Below, in pieces: positions 13,811 through 21,132 of a DNA stretch of 36,307 nucleotides (its first letter is position 1; every line of letters starts with the position of its first letter). The DNA is from a virus. The stretch spans positions 1-36,307 of the IMG/VR virus record IMGVR_UViG_3300048836_001251. One strand, given 5' to 3'. The notes beneath the pieces were generated by a model. It was given only the letters and a program-made list of their open reading frames with translations. It searched no databases and had not been told where the DNA came from. The position numbers and the translations under genes were made by a program.

Positions 13811-14444
13811 AGACCCGAGTTTGAAAAGCCTGCTGGTGCAGGAGGCGCTGGCGGCGAAGGGATACTACACGGGGGAGCTGGACAACTGGTTCGGGCCGCG
13901 CTCGCAGGATGCGCTGGCGGCGTATCAGAAAGGGATGCGGCCGGCTGTGGAGGAGACGCCGACGACCTCCCTGGCGAATCTGTTCCGGGATATTTCTGCG
14001 GATGGGGTGGAGCTGATCAAACACTTTGAGGGGCTCTATCTGACGGCGTATCTGTGCCCGGGCGGGGTGTGGACGATCGGCTACGGGCACACAGGCCTGA
14101 AGCACAAGGATGGGACGGTGTATCGCGGACGGAAGATCACGCAGGAAACGGCGGAGGAGCTGTTCCGGCATGACATCGATGCCTTCGAGGGGCGGGTGAT
14201 GAGGTTGATCTCGGTGCCGTTGAATGACGACGAGTTTGCGGCGCTGGTGAGTTTTGACTTCAATACCGGAGGGCTGGCGGACTCGACCTTGCGCCGGAAA
14301 CTCAATGCCGGAGACCGAGCCGGAGCGGCCGACGAGCTGCTGCGGTGGAACCGCGCGGGCGGGAAAGTGCTCGCGGGTCTAACAAGGCGGCGGAAAAGCG
14401 AGAGAAACCTGTTCCTGGGCAAGCGGCCCTACCTGGTAAGGTGA
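13794..14444 (+). CDS. Endolysin: peptidoglycan-binding domain plus GH24 lysozyme
   Basis: A 216-residue endolysin. Residues about 8-48 are a peptidoglycan-binding repeat (LVQEALAAKGYYTGELDNWFGPRSQDALAAYQK). Residues about 66-215 are a T4-type lysozyme (glycoside hydrolase 24) with the E-x8-C-x5-T catalytic triad at E79, C88 and T94 (HFEGLYLTAYLCPGGVWTIGYGHTG). Known activity: hydrolysis of the MurNAc-GlcNAc bond. There is no signal peptide or SAR helix, so it needs a holin. The start has the strongest Shine-Dalgarno in the window (AAAGGAGGAACG before ATG). A rare CTA Leu codon occurs in CTAACA near the end. Confidence 0.9.
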   Translation: MIYYDKDPSLKSLLVQEALAAKGYYTGELDNWFGPRSQDALAAYQKGMRPAVEETPTTSLANLFRDISADGVELIKHFEGLYLTAYLCPGGVWTIGYGHTGLKHKDGTVYRGRKITQETAEELFRHDIDAFEGRVMRLISVPLNDDEFAALVSFDFNTGGLADSTLRRKLNAGDRAGAADELLRWNRAGGKVLAGLTRRRKSERNLFLGKRPYLVR

Positions 14445-14447
14445 GGC

Positions 14448-14471
14448 GGCACAGTTGGCACGGGGCTTCCC
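14448..14471 (+). promoter_or_regulatory. Sigma-54-like promoter candidate / direct repeat copy 1
   Basis: GGCACAGTTGGCACGG (14448-14463) recurs with one change at 17690-17705. The segment TTGGCACGGGGCTTCCC fits the -24 box TGGCAC, while the -12 box reads TTCC instead of TTGC. It lies in the 61-base gap between the endolysin and holin-like genes. Without an activator gene or transcription data, this is only a candidate. Confidence 0.3.
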
Positions 14472-14505
14472 AAATGCTGCCGATGCGGAGCAAAGATGAT
14501 GCGCC

Positions 14506-14733
14506 ATGCAACCAAAGCCAATCTTCCAAAGCAAAACCATCGTGGGTGCCGTGCTGATGATACTGCCGCTTGCGCTGCAGTTTTTCCAAGTGGACATCCA
14601 ACAACCGGATCTCGATCAAGCGGGCCATGACCTGGGCGCTGCGGTGCATGGGATCACGGGGTTGGTGGGGTTCGCGATGGTGGTGATAGGCCGTTACAAG
14701 GCCAAGCGCCCGATCTCCCTTTCTGGCAAGTAA
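14506..14733 (+). CDS. Holin-like two-helix membrane protein
   Basis: A 75-residue protein with two hydrophobic helices, about 10-28 (TIVGAVLMILPLALQFFQV) and 45-62 (AAVHGITGLVGFAMVVIG). A polar 17-residue turn separates them, and the C-terminus is a basic tail (RYKAKRPISLSGK). Size, topology and position directly after the endolysin match class II holins and related phage lysis membrane proteins. The start ATG at 14506 gives the complete first helix. Its leader is not Shine-Dalgarno-like. Confidence 0.65.
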   Translation: MQPKPIFQSKTIVGAVLMILPLALQFFQVDIQQPDLDQAGHDLGAAVHGITGLVGFAMVVIGRYKAKRPISLSGK

Positions 14734-14744
14734 GCCGGATCACA

Positions 14745-14784
14745 GGAGTGGAGAGATTTCCGTGGCTGGTTGACTCTCCACTCC
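14745..14784. repeat. Long-stem intergenic inverted repeat, lysis region
   Basis: A perfect 11-bp stem GGAGTGGAGAG (14745-14755) / CTCTCCACTCC (14774-14784) around an 18-base loop. The loop contains GTGGCTGGTTG, the exact reverse complement of the CAACCAGCCAC leader found before early genes. CCTTTTCCC follows, so it might terminate weakly. It fills the gap between the holin-like and TM/coiled-coil genes. Confidence 0.65.
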
Positions 14785-14803
14785 CATCCTTTTCCCAAAA
14801 AAA

Positions 14804-15217
14804 ATGCAAACGCTACTTGCCACCGCTACCGCCGCCGCATCGAGCACGCCTGACCAAGTGACCCCGGCCGTGATGGGCCTGGCGGTGATCATCCTGCTGC
14901 AACTGAGCCAATTCTTCTTTGCCTGGAAAAAGGACATGAGGTCCGACCAAGCGGTGCGGCGTGAGGATTTGACGAGTCTGCGCGACGAGCTGCTGGAAGA
15001 GATCGTGGACATCACGGATGATTTGAAATCGTTCAAAACCTCGACGGACATCAAGATGGAGGCCTCGCGCTGCGAGAGCATACGGGCGAGGGATGAGATC
15101 CACGCGCGGATCACGGAAACGGCGGTGAAATTGAGTGCGCTGGTGGCGGGGCAGGAAGCGATGAATCAAACCATGACGGCGGTGTCCGGCAAGGTGGACC
15201 GACTGATCCAAAAATGA
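14804..15217 (+). CDS. TM plus coiled-coil protein, possible spanin-type lysis protein
   Basis: A 137-residue protein with an N-terminal membrane helix at about 22-42 (VMGLAVIILLQLSQFFFAW), then KK and a long polar helix to the end (DLTSLRDELLEEIVDITDDLKSFKTSTDIK...AVSGKVDRLIQK). This N-in type II topology with a coiled coil is that of i-spanins, but such a layout is also found in DUF2730-type Mu gp26-like proteins, which occupy this position before gp27. No lipoprotein partner is seen overlapping it. It overlaps the next gene by ATGA. Confidence 0.55.
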   Translation: MQTLLATATAAASSTPDQVTPAVMGLAVIILLQLSQFFFAWKKDMRSDQAVRREDLTSLRDELLEEIVDITDDLKSFKTSTDIKMEASRCESIRARDEIHARITETAVKLSALVAGQEAMNQTMTAVSGKVDRLIQK

Positions 15218-15483
15218 ATGCGGAACAAAAAAAACTCCTGCGTGATGCGCTGCTGGCAGCACTGGTGACGATGGCACCGCTGAGCCTGCCTCTGGCAACG
15301 CTGAGGAATGCGGCGCGTGCCGCCGGGTTCCGGCTGGAGGAAGAGGAGCTTGCGCGCGAGCTGGACTACCTGGTGGGGAAAGGTCTCGTGATCGAAAAGG
15401 CGGAAGAGCTGAGCGCCGGAGCCACGCGGTGGAAGGCGACATCCGCAGCAGTGGATTACTGCGAGAAGGAAGGTCTCACGTAA
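15214..15483 (+). CDS. Winged-helix-like small protein (89 aa), Mu gp25/26 position
   Basis: An 89-residue protein, MNAEQKKLLRDALLAALVTMAPLSLPLATLRNAARAAGFRLEEEELARELDYLVGKGLV... The arrangement of three helices plus a strand-like end fits a winged helix of the type seen next to the terminase genes in Mu-like phages. It starts inside the previous stop (ATGA) and ends 39 bases before the small terminase, the gap being filled by a palindrome. The function is not established. Confidence 0.6.
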   Translation: MNAEQKKLLRDALLAALVTMAPLSLPLATLRNAARAAGFRLEEEELARELDYLVGKGLVIEKAEELSAGATRWKATSAAVDYCEKEGLT

Positions 15484-15486
15484 TCA

Positions 15487-15507
15487 GCGACGGTCACAGA
15501 CCGCCGC
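15487..15507. repeat. REP-like palindrome before the terminase genes
   Basis: A 9-bp stem with one mismatch (GCGACGGTC/GACCGCCGC) around ACA, extended by flanking bases. The reverse complement contains GTAGCGGCGGTCTGTGACCG, which I associate from memory with dispersed repeats in Verrucomicrobiota chromosomes. It may have been acquired from the host. Confidence 0.45.
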
Positions 15508-15522
15508 TACAGCCAAAAAGCC

Positions 15523-16077
15523 ATGCCCTCCAAGATCGAAAAGGAACTCACGCCCGCCGAAGTGGTGGAGCTGCTCGACACACTGGCGAAAACGCCAGGT
15601 GGAGATGTGCTGCGCGTGATCCAGGCCGAGGCGGAGAAGCGCGGCATCACGGTTTCCTTGATGGGAGCATCCTCTTTCCGGGATGCGGCGCTGAAGCCGT
15701 TTTTGGACAAGCTCAAGCAGACGCGGGCGAAAAGCCTGGCGATGGCGGACGCGGTGAGTGAGGGAGATGAGAGCGGGCTGCTGGCGAGCAACCGGATCAT
15801 CCTCGCGGACAAGATCAACAGCGTGTTGATGGCCGAGGGCGAGGAAATGCAGAAAAAGGAGATGCTCTCTTTCGCCAAGGCGCTGCAGTCCCTGACCAGT
15901 GCGAACACCGGTGACCGGATGACGGCGGCACGGGTGAGGGAATTTGAGGCGCGCGAGGAAGATCGGAAGCGTGCGGCGGCGAAACTCATCGAGCGCAAGA
16001 ACGCGCTGACCAAGAAACAGGGACTCTCCAAGGAGGCCATCGAGCTGATGGAGGAGACGTTTGAACTCCTCGGATGA
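15523..16077 (+). CDS. Terminase small subunit-like (Mu gp27, DUF3486)
   Basis: A 184-residue protein similar in size and helical composition to Mu gp27 (DUF3486). The N-terminal region SKIEKELTPAEVVELLDTLAKTPG..VLRVIQAEAEKRGI looks like a DNA-binding helical unit. The C-terminus is rich in Glu/Lys (REFEAREEDRKRAAAKLIERKNALTKK), typical of the helical oligomerising half. Known or presumed role: recognition of phage DNA and loading of the large terminase for headful packaging. Its stop overlaps the ATG of the large subunit (ATGATGA), so the two are translationally coupled. Confidence 0.78.
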   Translation: MPSKIEKELTPAEVVELLDTLAKTPGGDVLRVIQAEAEKRGITVSLMGASSFRDAALKPFLDKLKQTRAKSLAMADAVSEGDESGLLASNRIILADKINSVLMAEGEEMQKKEMLSFAKALQSLTSANTGDRMTAARVREFEAREEDRKRAAAKLIERKNALTKKQGLSKEAIELMEETFELLG

Positions 16078-17678
16078 TGACCGAAATGAAGAAGGCCCGA
16101 AAATCGCCCACAATCGACGAGAAGCCCTCCGGACGGGACGCGACTGCGGCAAGGGGGGGCGGACGCTCGCACGGGGCATATCACGCGTCGCACGGGGCAT
16201 CTCTGACGGATGCGGAAGTTTTGGAGAAGGCTCTGGAAACGCGATTTACGGGTGGGGCGAAAATCCGGCCCAAAAATCCACGCGCCAAGTTCCTGCCCTA
16301 TCAGACGAAGTGGATCTTGGATCGGAGCCGGATCAAGGCGATGGAGAAGAGCCGCCAGATTGGTATCTCGTGGGCGGACTCGTATGAGACCGTTCGCTCC
16401 ATCGCCCCGGCGGACCGGGTGCATGATACGTGGATCAGCTCGCGGGATGAGGCACAGGCCGCGCTCTACCTGAATGACTGCAAAGGCTGGGCCGCATTTC
16501 TCCAGCACGGGGCGAAGGATCTGGGTGAGAAGGTGTATGAGGATGAGAAGGGGCAGAAGTTCAAGAGCTTCGAGCTGGAGTTTGCGAATGAGAAGGTGAT
16601 CCACTCTCTATCCAGCAACCCGGATGCGCAGGCCGGAAAGCGCGGGCCGCGCAAGCTCGATGAGTTTGCGCTGAACCCGCAGCAGCGGAAGCTCTATGCC
16701 ATCGCGTATCCAGGCATCACCTGGGGCGGCAATCTCTCGATGATCTCCACGCACCGGGGGAACCTGACGTTCTTCAATGAGATCATCCGCGAGGTGAAGG
16801 AGAAGGGAAACCCGAAGAAGATAAGCCTGCACACGGTGACATTGCAGGATGCTCTCGACCAAGGATTCCTCTATAAACTCCAGACCTCGCTGGCGAAGGC
16901 CAACCCGGATGACCCCATCGTGCAGATGGATGAGGCGGACTATTTCAACATGGTGCGCCGCGAGTGCCCGGATGAGGAAACATTTCTCCAGGAGTTCATG
17001 TGCGTGCCAGCGGATGACAAGGCGGCGTTCCTGGAATGGGACATGATCGCGGCGGCGGAGTATGATACCAAAGACAACTGGCAGATCCCACTGGAATCCA
17101 TCCTCGGGGAGTTGTATATAGGAGTGGACGTGGGCCGCCGCCATGACCTCACGGTGATCTGGGTGCTGGAAAAGCTGGGAGGGTATTACTTCACGCGGCG
17201 GGTGATCGAGCTGAAGAACACAAGGTTCTCGGCACAGGAGGAAATCCTGTGGCCACTCATCGCGCACCGCAAGACGCGCCGCTGCTGCATCGATAGCACG
17301 GGACTGGGGATGCAGCTCGCCGAGCGCGCGCAGGAGCAGTTTTCGAAATACCGTGTGGAGGCCGTGAGTTTCTCCGCGCCGGTGAAGGAAGAGCTGGCGT
17401 ATCCACTTCGCGCTGTGATGGAGGAAAGAGCGCTGAAGATCCCGCTGACGAAGGAAATCCGGGCGGACTTGCGCGGCGTGAAGAAAGAAACGACGACGAG
17501 CGGGAATATACGATTCACAGCAGACACCGGGCCGGATGGCCACTCGGACAGGTTCTGGGCGCTGGCGCTCGCGGTGCATGCAGGCAAGGCTCCGGCAGGC
17601 ATCGCGCTGCCACCGGTGCGGACGCGGGTGATGCCAATGGCAGGGATTCACAGAGGAGACCGCAGCTTGCAAGGCTGA
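16074..17678 (+). CDS. Terminase large subunit (Mu gp28-like)
   Basis: A 534-residue packaging motor. The ATPase domain comprises residues about 70-330. A deviant Walker A is at 91-98 (EKSRQIGI, compare SRQxGxS in terminases) and a Walker B with LDEFA at 195-199. A coupling-like SMISTHRG lies at 222-229. The nuclease domain comprises about 345-510, with D352 in YIGVDVGRRHD, CIDSTGLGMQLAE and a C-terminal HSDRFWALALAVHAG. This is the RNase H-like headful nuclease. The N-terminal 45 residues are Gly/His/Arg-rich and probably disordered. It is directly downstream of and overlapping the small subunit, and upstream of the portal, as in Mu. Confidence 0.92.
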   Translation: MMTEMKKARKSPTIDEKPSGRDATAARGGGRSHGAYHASHGASLTDAEVLEKALETRFTGGAKIRPKNPRAKFLPYQTKWILDRSRIKAMEKSRQIGISWADSYETVRSIAPADRVHDTWISSRDEAQAALYLNDCKGWAAFLQHGAKDLGEKVYEDEKGQKFKSFELEFANEKVIHSLSSNPDAQAGKRGPRKLDEFALNPQQRKLYAIAYPGITWGGNLSMISTHRGNLTFFNEIIREVKEKGNPKKISLHTVTLQDALDQGFLYKLQTSLAKANPDDPIVQMDEADYFNMVRRECPDEETFLQEFMCVPADDKAAFLEWDMIAAAEYDTKDNWQIPLESILGELYIGVDVGRRHDLTVIWVLEKLGGYYFTRRVIELKNTRFSAQEEILWPLIAHRKTRRCCIDSTGLGMQLAERAQEQFSKYRVEAVSFSAPVKEELAYPLRAVMEERALKIPLTKEIRADLRGVKKETTTSGNIRFTADTGPDGHSDRFWALALAVHAGKAPAGIALPPVRTRVMPMAGIHRGDRSLQG

Positions 17679-17689
17679 GCCAGACAGAT

Positions 17690-17713
17690 GGCACAGTTGA
17701 CACGGTGATTGCC
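17690..17713 (+). promoter_or_regulatory. Sigma-54-like promoter candidate / direct repeat copy 2
   Basis: GGCACAGTTGACACGG (17690-17705) differs in one base from the copy at 14448. TTGACACGGTGATTGCC keeps the -12 TTGC and spacing of a sigma-54 promoter, but the -24 box reads TGACAC instead of TGGCAC. It lies in the gap before the portal gene. As an alternative, TTGACA could be a sigma-70 -35 box, but I see no good -10 at 17 bp. Confidence 0.3.
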
Positions 17714-17752
17714 TGTTAGGCGCTGGCTTTGGCTATTCGTGAGGTCCGCTTG

Positions 17753-19363
17753 ATGAAACTCATCGCAACCAGCCTCACCGACCGCATGCTTTCCACGCAC
17801 AATCCATTGCGTGGACTGACGATGGCGCGGGTGGTGGCGGAGCTGGAAAACGGCCAACGCGGGGACTACTCGCACTTGCAGTGGCTGTATCACTTTATCG
17901 AAAAGCGCGACGCCACGCTACGCGGAGCAAAGCGCCGCATCCTCTCTTCCCTGCTGAAACTGGACTGGGATATCAAGATCCGCGATGGACTGAGCAAAGG
18001 CGAACAGGCCACGGCGAAGAAACAGGCGGAGCATCTGAAGGAAGCATACGGACGCATCAAGGGATTCCGGGCGACGTTGAAACATCTCGCGCTGGCGGAG
18101 TTTCGCGGGTTCGCGCATGTGGAAAAGCACGTCGCCGCCGGTGGCGAAATCATCGCTTTGCAGCCGGTGCCACAGTGGCACTGGTGCCGGGACGGCATCT
18201 ACGGAGACTGGAAGTTCCAGGAGAACGCCTTGCGCGGTGGAACCACTGGCACGGATATCGCATACGCAAACTTCCTGATCCGCGAGGTGGAAGATCCTAT
18301 CGATGAGATCGCGGTGATTGCCTTCGTCCGGAAAGGACTGTCTTCGAAAGACTTCGACAGCTTCATTGCACGCTACGGCATTCCGTTTGTGTTTTGGATT
18401 TTATCCGAGCCGATGGCAGCCGCGCTGGCAACCGATCCAACAAAACTCAGTGAGTGGATGGCCATTATGCGCGGCATCGGCGCGGACGGTGAGGGTATCC
18501 TGCCCGGCGGTGATCTGAAGACGCTGGACTCCTCTGCCGGGGGAAAAGACCAGAATCCGTTTTTGCAGCACCTGGGCTACCAGGACGAACAAATCGTGAT
18601 GGCGGCGACCTCCGGGAAACTGACGATGCTGAATGAGGCCACCGGCCTCGGCAGCGGGAACTCCGAGGCTCACCAGGATACGTTTGATGACATCGCCATG
18701 GCGCTGGCCATGGAGATCTCCGAAGTGATGCACGAGCAATTTGACACGCCCGAGCTGGCACGAGTCTATCCAGGGCAGGAAGTCCTTTGCTACTTCGAGC
18801 TGGCGGCCAAGGATGCCGAGGACGTGGGCGAGCTCGTGAGCAATGTCCAGAAGCTCGACGATGCCGGATGGGAGATCGACGGCGCGGAGCTGAGTGAGAA
18901 AACCGGCTACACACTGACCAGGAAAGCGGCATCTACGGATGGCGCACAGCAGGCTACCCCTAACATAACCGAAGAGGCTGGCGGGACGCCACCAGCAGAG
19001 AAAGAGCAGCAGGCGGCGGCGGGCGCGGATCCCGCCGCCGCCGATGCCGAGCAACCTGAACCCACGGGACTGGTTGTCACGAAGAACCGCGCCGCCGGAA
19101 AACCGCTTTCCCTTTTGACCGACCTGGAGGGCGTCGTTGCCGAGTCCAATGACCGGAGCAAGCTGCTGCTGGCCGCGATGCGGGCGGACCTGCGGCCGCT
19201 GGGCGAGGCACTGGAGAGAGCGATGGCGGCGGGTGACCAGCCTGCGATGACCGCCGCGCTGCGCAAGATCTCTGCGGAGATGCCGGACTTCCTCGCCTCC
19301 TCCGAACTGGAAGAGGCGCTGGGCCGTGAATTCATCCAAGCCCTAACAGAAGACGAACCATGA
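17753..19363 (+). CDS. Portal protein (Mu gp29-like, DUF935)
   Basis: A 536-residue protein matching DUF935 portals in size. Recognisable segments are LQWLYHFIEKRDATLRGAKRR near residue 45-65, HVAAGGEIIALQPVPQWHW near 130, IARYGIPFVFW near 205, and GSGNSEAHQDTFDDIAMALA near 300. These follow the order found in Mu gp29 relatives. The C-terminal 130 residues are Ala/Glu-rich, and the linker at 400-440 is low-complexity. Known role: dodecameric ring at the capsid vertex through which DNA is pumped. I chose the ATG at 17753, with GAGGT upstream; a TTG at 17729 would add eight residues. A CTAACA with a rare CTA codon lies just before the stop, and the stop overlaps the protease start. Confidence 0.85.
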   Translation: MKLIATSLTDRMLSTHNPLRGLTMARVVAELENGQRGDYSHLQWLYHFIEKRDATLRGAKRRILSSLLKLDWDIKIRDGLSKGEQATAKKQAEHLKEAYGRIKGFRATLKHLALAEFRGFAHVEKHVAAGGEIIALQPVPQWHWCRDGIYGDWKFQENALRGGTTGTDIAYANFLIREVEDPIDEIAVIAFVRKGLSSKDFDSFIARYGIPFVFWILSEPMAAALATDPTKLSEWMAIMRGIGADGEGILPGGDLKTLDSSAGGKDQNPFLQHLGYQDEQIVMAATSGKLTMLNEATGLGSGNSEAHQDTFDDIAMALAMEISEVMHEQFDTPELARVYPGQEVLCYFELAAKDAEDVGELVSNVQKLDDAGWEIDGAELSEKTGYTLTRKAASTDGAQQATPNITEEAGGTPPAEKEQQAAAGADPAAADAEQPEPTGLVVTKNRAAGKPLSLLTDLEGVVAESNDRSKLLLAAMRADLRPLGEALERAMAAGDQPAMTAALRKISAEMPDFLASSELEEALGREFIQALTEDEP

Positions 19364-20406
19364 AAACCGATCTTACCTGCACAGCGGCCTTCCGCGATCT
19401 GAAGCCATTGAGCGAGAAGCCAGCGCCATGGACGCAGGTGGCCATACGGGGTGAATATCCCGGCACGGTGGAGATTCCAGCCGGTTACGAGGTGCCAGGC
19501 TTTGGTGTGGCGGCCGAGGACATGAGGGTGGAAGGCGTGACGGTGTTCGACGACCGGACGCTGGAAAGCATCGTGCAGCGCTTCGACGAGCGCATCCTAA
19601 TCGACGCGGATCACTTAAGCCATGACGAGAAGCAGACCACGGAGGCGATGGGCTGGGGACTGGAAGTGCGCTACGGGGCGAACAAAAACGAGCTGGAACT
19701 ACAGACTCCATGGACGCCACCAGGGCGCGAGAAGATCGCGAATCAAATCTATCGCTACATCTCGCCGGAGTTCTCCGGAGCCGTGCGCTACGAGGGCGGC
19801 GTATTCAAATTCTATCCGAGCGCCCTCACAGGCGCGGGACTGACCAACCGGCCCAAACTCAAAGCGCTCCGGCCGGTGAGCGCGAACCGTGAAACCAAAG
19901 ACAACAAACCACATATGAAACACGCACTGACATTGCTCTGCGGATTGATCGGCTCGCCCGAGACCGCCACTGAGCAGGAACTGACCGACAAGGTTACGGC
20001 CTTCCAGTCGGACCTCGCCACCTCCAAGAACCGCGCGGCCCAGGCTGACCGGCTGGAGACGGAAATCAAGGTGCTCCGCGAGGAGGCCGTCACCCACGAT
20101 CTGGAACGCTATTCGGACGTGATCGAAGACAAGGACAGCGCCCGCGAGCTGCTGCAAACCAACCGCGAAGCGACGGTGAAGTTCTTCGCGGCCGCACAAG
20201 CGAAGAAAGCGACCGGCGGCAATCCCGCGCCGCTCTACCAGAAGAACCGCGCGACGGCTCCCGATGGTAAAAAGTTCACGGAAGCGGACCCCGCCGAAAA
20301 CCAAAAGAAAGCCGCGCAGATCCGCAACCGCGCGGCTGCCATCCAAGCCTCCGAAGGCATCCCCTTCAACCAGGCCTTCGGGCGGGCACAAGCCGAACTG
20401 GGCTGA
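19360..20406 (+). CDS. Head maturation protease / scaffold (Mu I-like)
   Basis: A 348-residue Mu I-type protein. The protease half (1-175) shows the two hallmark catalytic motifs: DADHL (H85) and YISPEFS (S135), as in the Mu I/gp32 peptidase family. The C-terminal half is helical and Ala/Glu/Lys-rich (TDKVTAFQSDLATSKNRAAQADRLETEIK...), the scaffold. An internal in-frame ATG at 19915 marks a likely separately translated scaffold. Known role: scaffold guides prohead assembly, and the protease cleaves it before packaging. The gene starts inside the portal stop codon. Confidence 0.85.
   Translation: MKTDLTCTAAFRDLKPLSEKPAPWTQVAIRGEYPGTVEIPAGYEVPGFGVAAEDMRVEGVTVFDDRTLESIVQRFDERILIDADHLSHDEKQTTEAMGWGLEVRYGANKNELELQTPWTPPGREKIANQIYRYISPEFSGAVRYEGGVFKFYPSALTGAGLTNRPKLKALRPVSANRETKDNKPHMKHALTLLCGLIGSPETATEQELTDKVTAFQSDLATSKNRAAQADRLETEIKVLREEAVTHDLERYSDVIEDKDSARELLQTNREATVKFFAAAQAKKATGGNPAPLYQKNRATAPDGKKFTEADPAENQKKAAQIRNRAAAIQASEGIPFNQAFGRAQAELG
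19915..20406 (+). CDS. Nested scaffold protein (Mu Z-like), internal start
   Basis: An in-frame ATG at residue 186 of the protease gene would produce a 163-residue scaffold MKHALTLLCGLIGSPE... The bases before it, GACAACAAACCACAT, are A/C-rich like other leaders in this phage (compare AAACCACACGT before the decoration gene). In Mu, Z is made by exactly such an internal start in I. The position at the domain boundary between protease and helical scaffold supports it. It has not been shown for this phage. Confidence 0.6.
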   Translation: MKHALTLLCGLIGSPETATEQELTDKVTAFQSDLATSKNRAAQADRLETEIKVLREEAVTHDLERYSDVIEDKDSARELLQTNREATVKFFAAAQAKKATGGNPAPLYQKNRATAPDGKKFTEADPAENQKKAAQIRNRAAAIQASEGIPFNQAFGRAQAELG

Positions 20407-20436
20407 CCCGCCGCACCCACCCCCATACATATCATC

Positions 20437-20458
20437 CCAACCAAGACTGTTAGAAAGA
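20437..20458 (+). promoter_or_regulatory. Leader repeat copy 1, before decoration gene
   Basis: A 22-base sequence beginning CCAACCAAGACTGTTAG and ending AAAGA recurs exactly at 21101-21122. It ends 10 bases before the ATG of the decoration gene. It contains the TGTTAG hexamer and no Shine-Dalgarno. Shared use upstream of the two most abundant head proteins suggests a translation enhancer or RNA-processing site. Confidence 0.6.
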
Positions 20459-20468
20459 AACCACACGT

Positions 20469-21044
20469 ATGAGCAACAAAGCCATCTACGCCACCCAAAG
20501 CAACACCCTCACCGGATTGCTTGTCCTCGCGGCCCTGACCGCCAACTGCGCCACGGAGGGCCATGTGGCCGTCCTGGGATCCACCGGGCTCAAAGACCCG
20601 ACCGCCATCAGCGACCTCGCCGCCTACCTCGTCCTCGAACGCGGCACGGCGGACGCCACGGTGTTCCCGCTCACCACCGGTGGGGAGAACTGCCGCATCC
20701 GCCTCAACGGCACGTGCTCGAAGGGAGACGTGCTGGTGCTGGCCGCCGGGGATGACCTCGGCAAGGTCACCGCGCTCGCCGCGCAGACCGGCAAGGTGTT
20801 CTCCGTAGGCATCGCCGAGGAGGATGGGGTGGACGAACAACTCGTCCTGGTGCGGCCCATGCCGCGCTACCTCACCGGAGAGGGTGCGGCCATCGCGTTT
20901 ACCGGCGCGACTCCCGCCGACACCGCCGCGACGAGCACCACTCCCTTTGGCTTTGCGGAGGCGCAGGCCAACGCGCTGCTGGCCAACGTGCGCGAGATGC
21001 GCGCAGCGCTCATCGCCCACGGCATCATGGCCACCAATGCCTGA
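20469..21044 (+). CDS. Capsid decoration-type head protein
   Basis: A 191-residue protein. Residues about 30-130 are beta-rich (EGHVAVLGSTGLKDPTAIS..AAYLVLERG...VFSVGIAEEDG..LVLVRPMP), resembling DUF2190/gpD-type decoration domains that often sit between the scaffold and the major capsid gene. The C-terminal helix NALLANVREMRAALIAHGIM may anchor it. The 22-base leader shared with the capsid gene implies similar high expression. Alternative: a second minor head protein. Confidence 0.65.
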   Translation: MSNKAIYATQSNTLTGLLVLAALTANCATEGHVAVLGSTGLKDPTAISDLAAYLVLERGTADATVFPLTTGGENCRIRLNGTCSKGDVLVLAAGDDLGKVTALAAQTGKVFSVGIAEEDGVDEQLVLVRPMPRYLTGEGAAIAFTGATPADTAATSTTPFGFAEAQANALLANVREMRAALIAHGIMATNA

Positions 21045-21056
21045 TCCACCTGGCAA

Positions 21057-21077
21057 GGGGAGGTCCGATCCCTCCCC
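21057..21077 (+). terminator. Hairpin after decoration gene
   Basis: A 7-bp GC stem, GGGGAGG (21057-21063) with CCTCCCC (21071-21077), and a 7-base loop, without T-tract. It is more likely an mRNA 3'-end stabiliser or partial attenuator than a full terminator, because the capsid gene just downstream needs transcription. Confidence 0.4.
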
Positions 21078-21100
21078 CGCCACACACGCCATCACAACAA

Positions 21101-21122
21101 CCAACCAAGACTGTTAGAAAGA
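21101..21122 (+). promoter_or_regulatory. Leader repeat copy 2, before major capsid gene
   Basis: Exact 22-base copy of 20437-20458, ending 10 bases before the capsid ATG. In both copies the following bases are A/C-rich (ACACCAATCCC here, AACCACACGT at copy 1). Confidence 0.6.
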
Positions 21123-21132
21123 CACCAATCCC

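Noticed and set aside
16608-17672. A 354-codon minus-strand frame opposite the large terminase
   Set aside because: It is antisense to a conserved packaging ATPase, and its translation is rich in His/Arg/Leu as expected for a mirrored frame.
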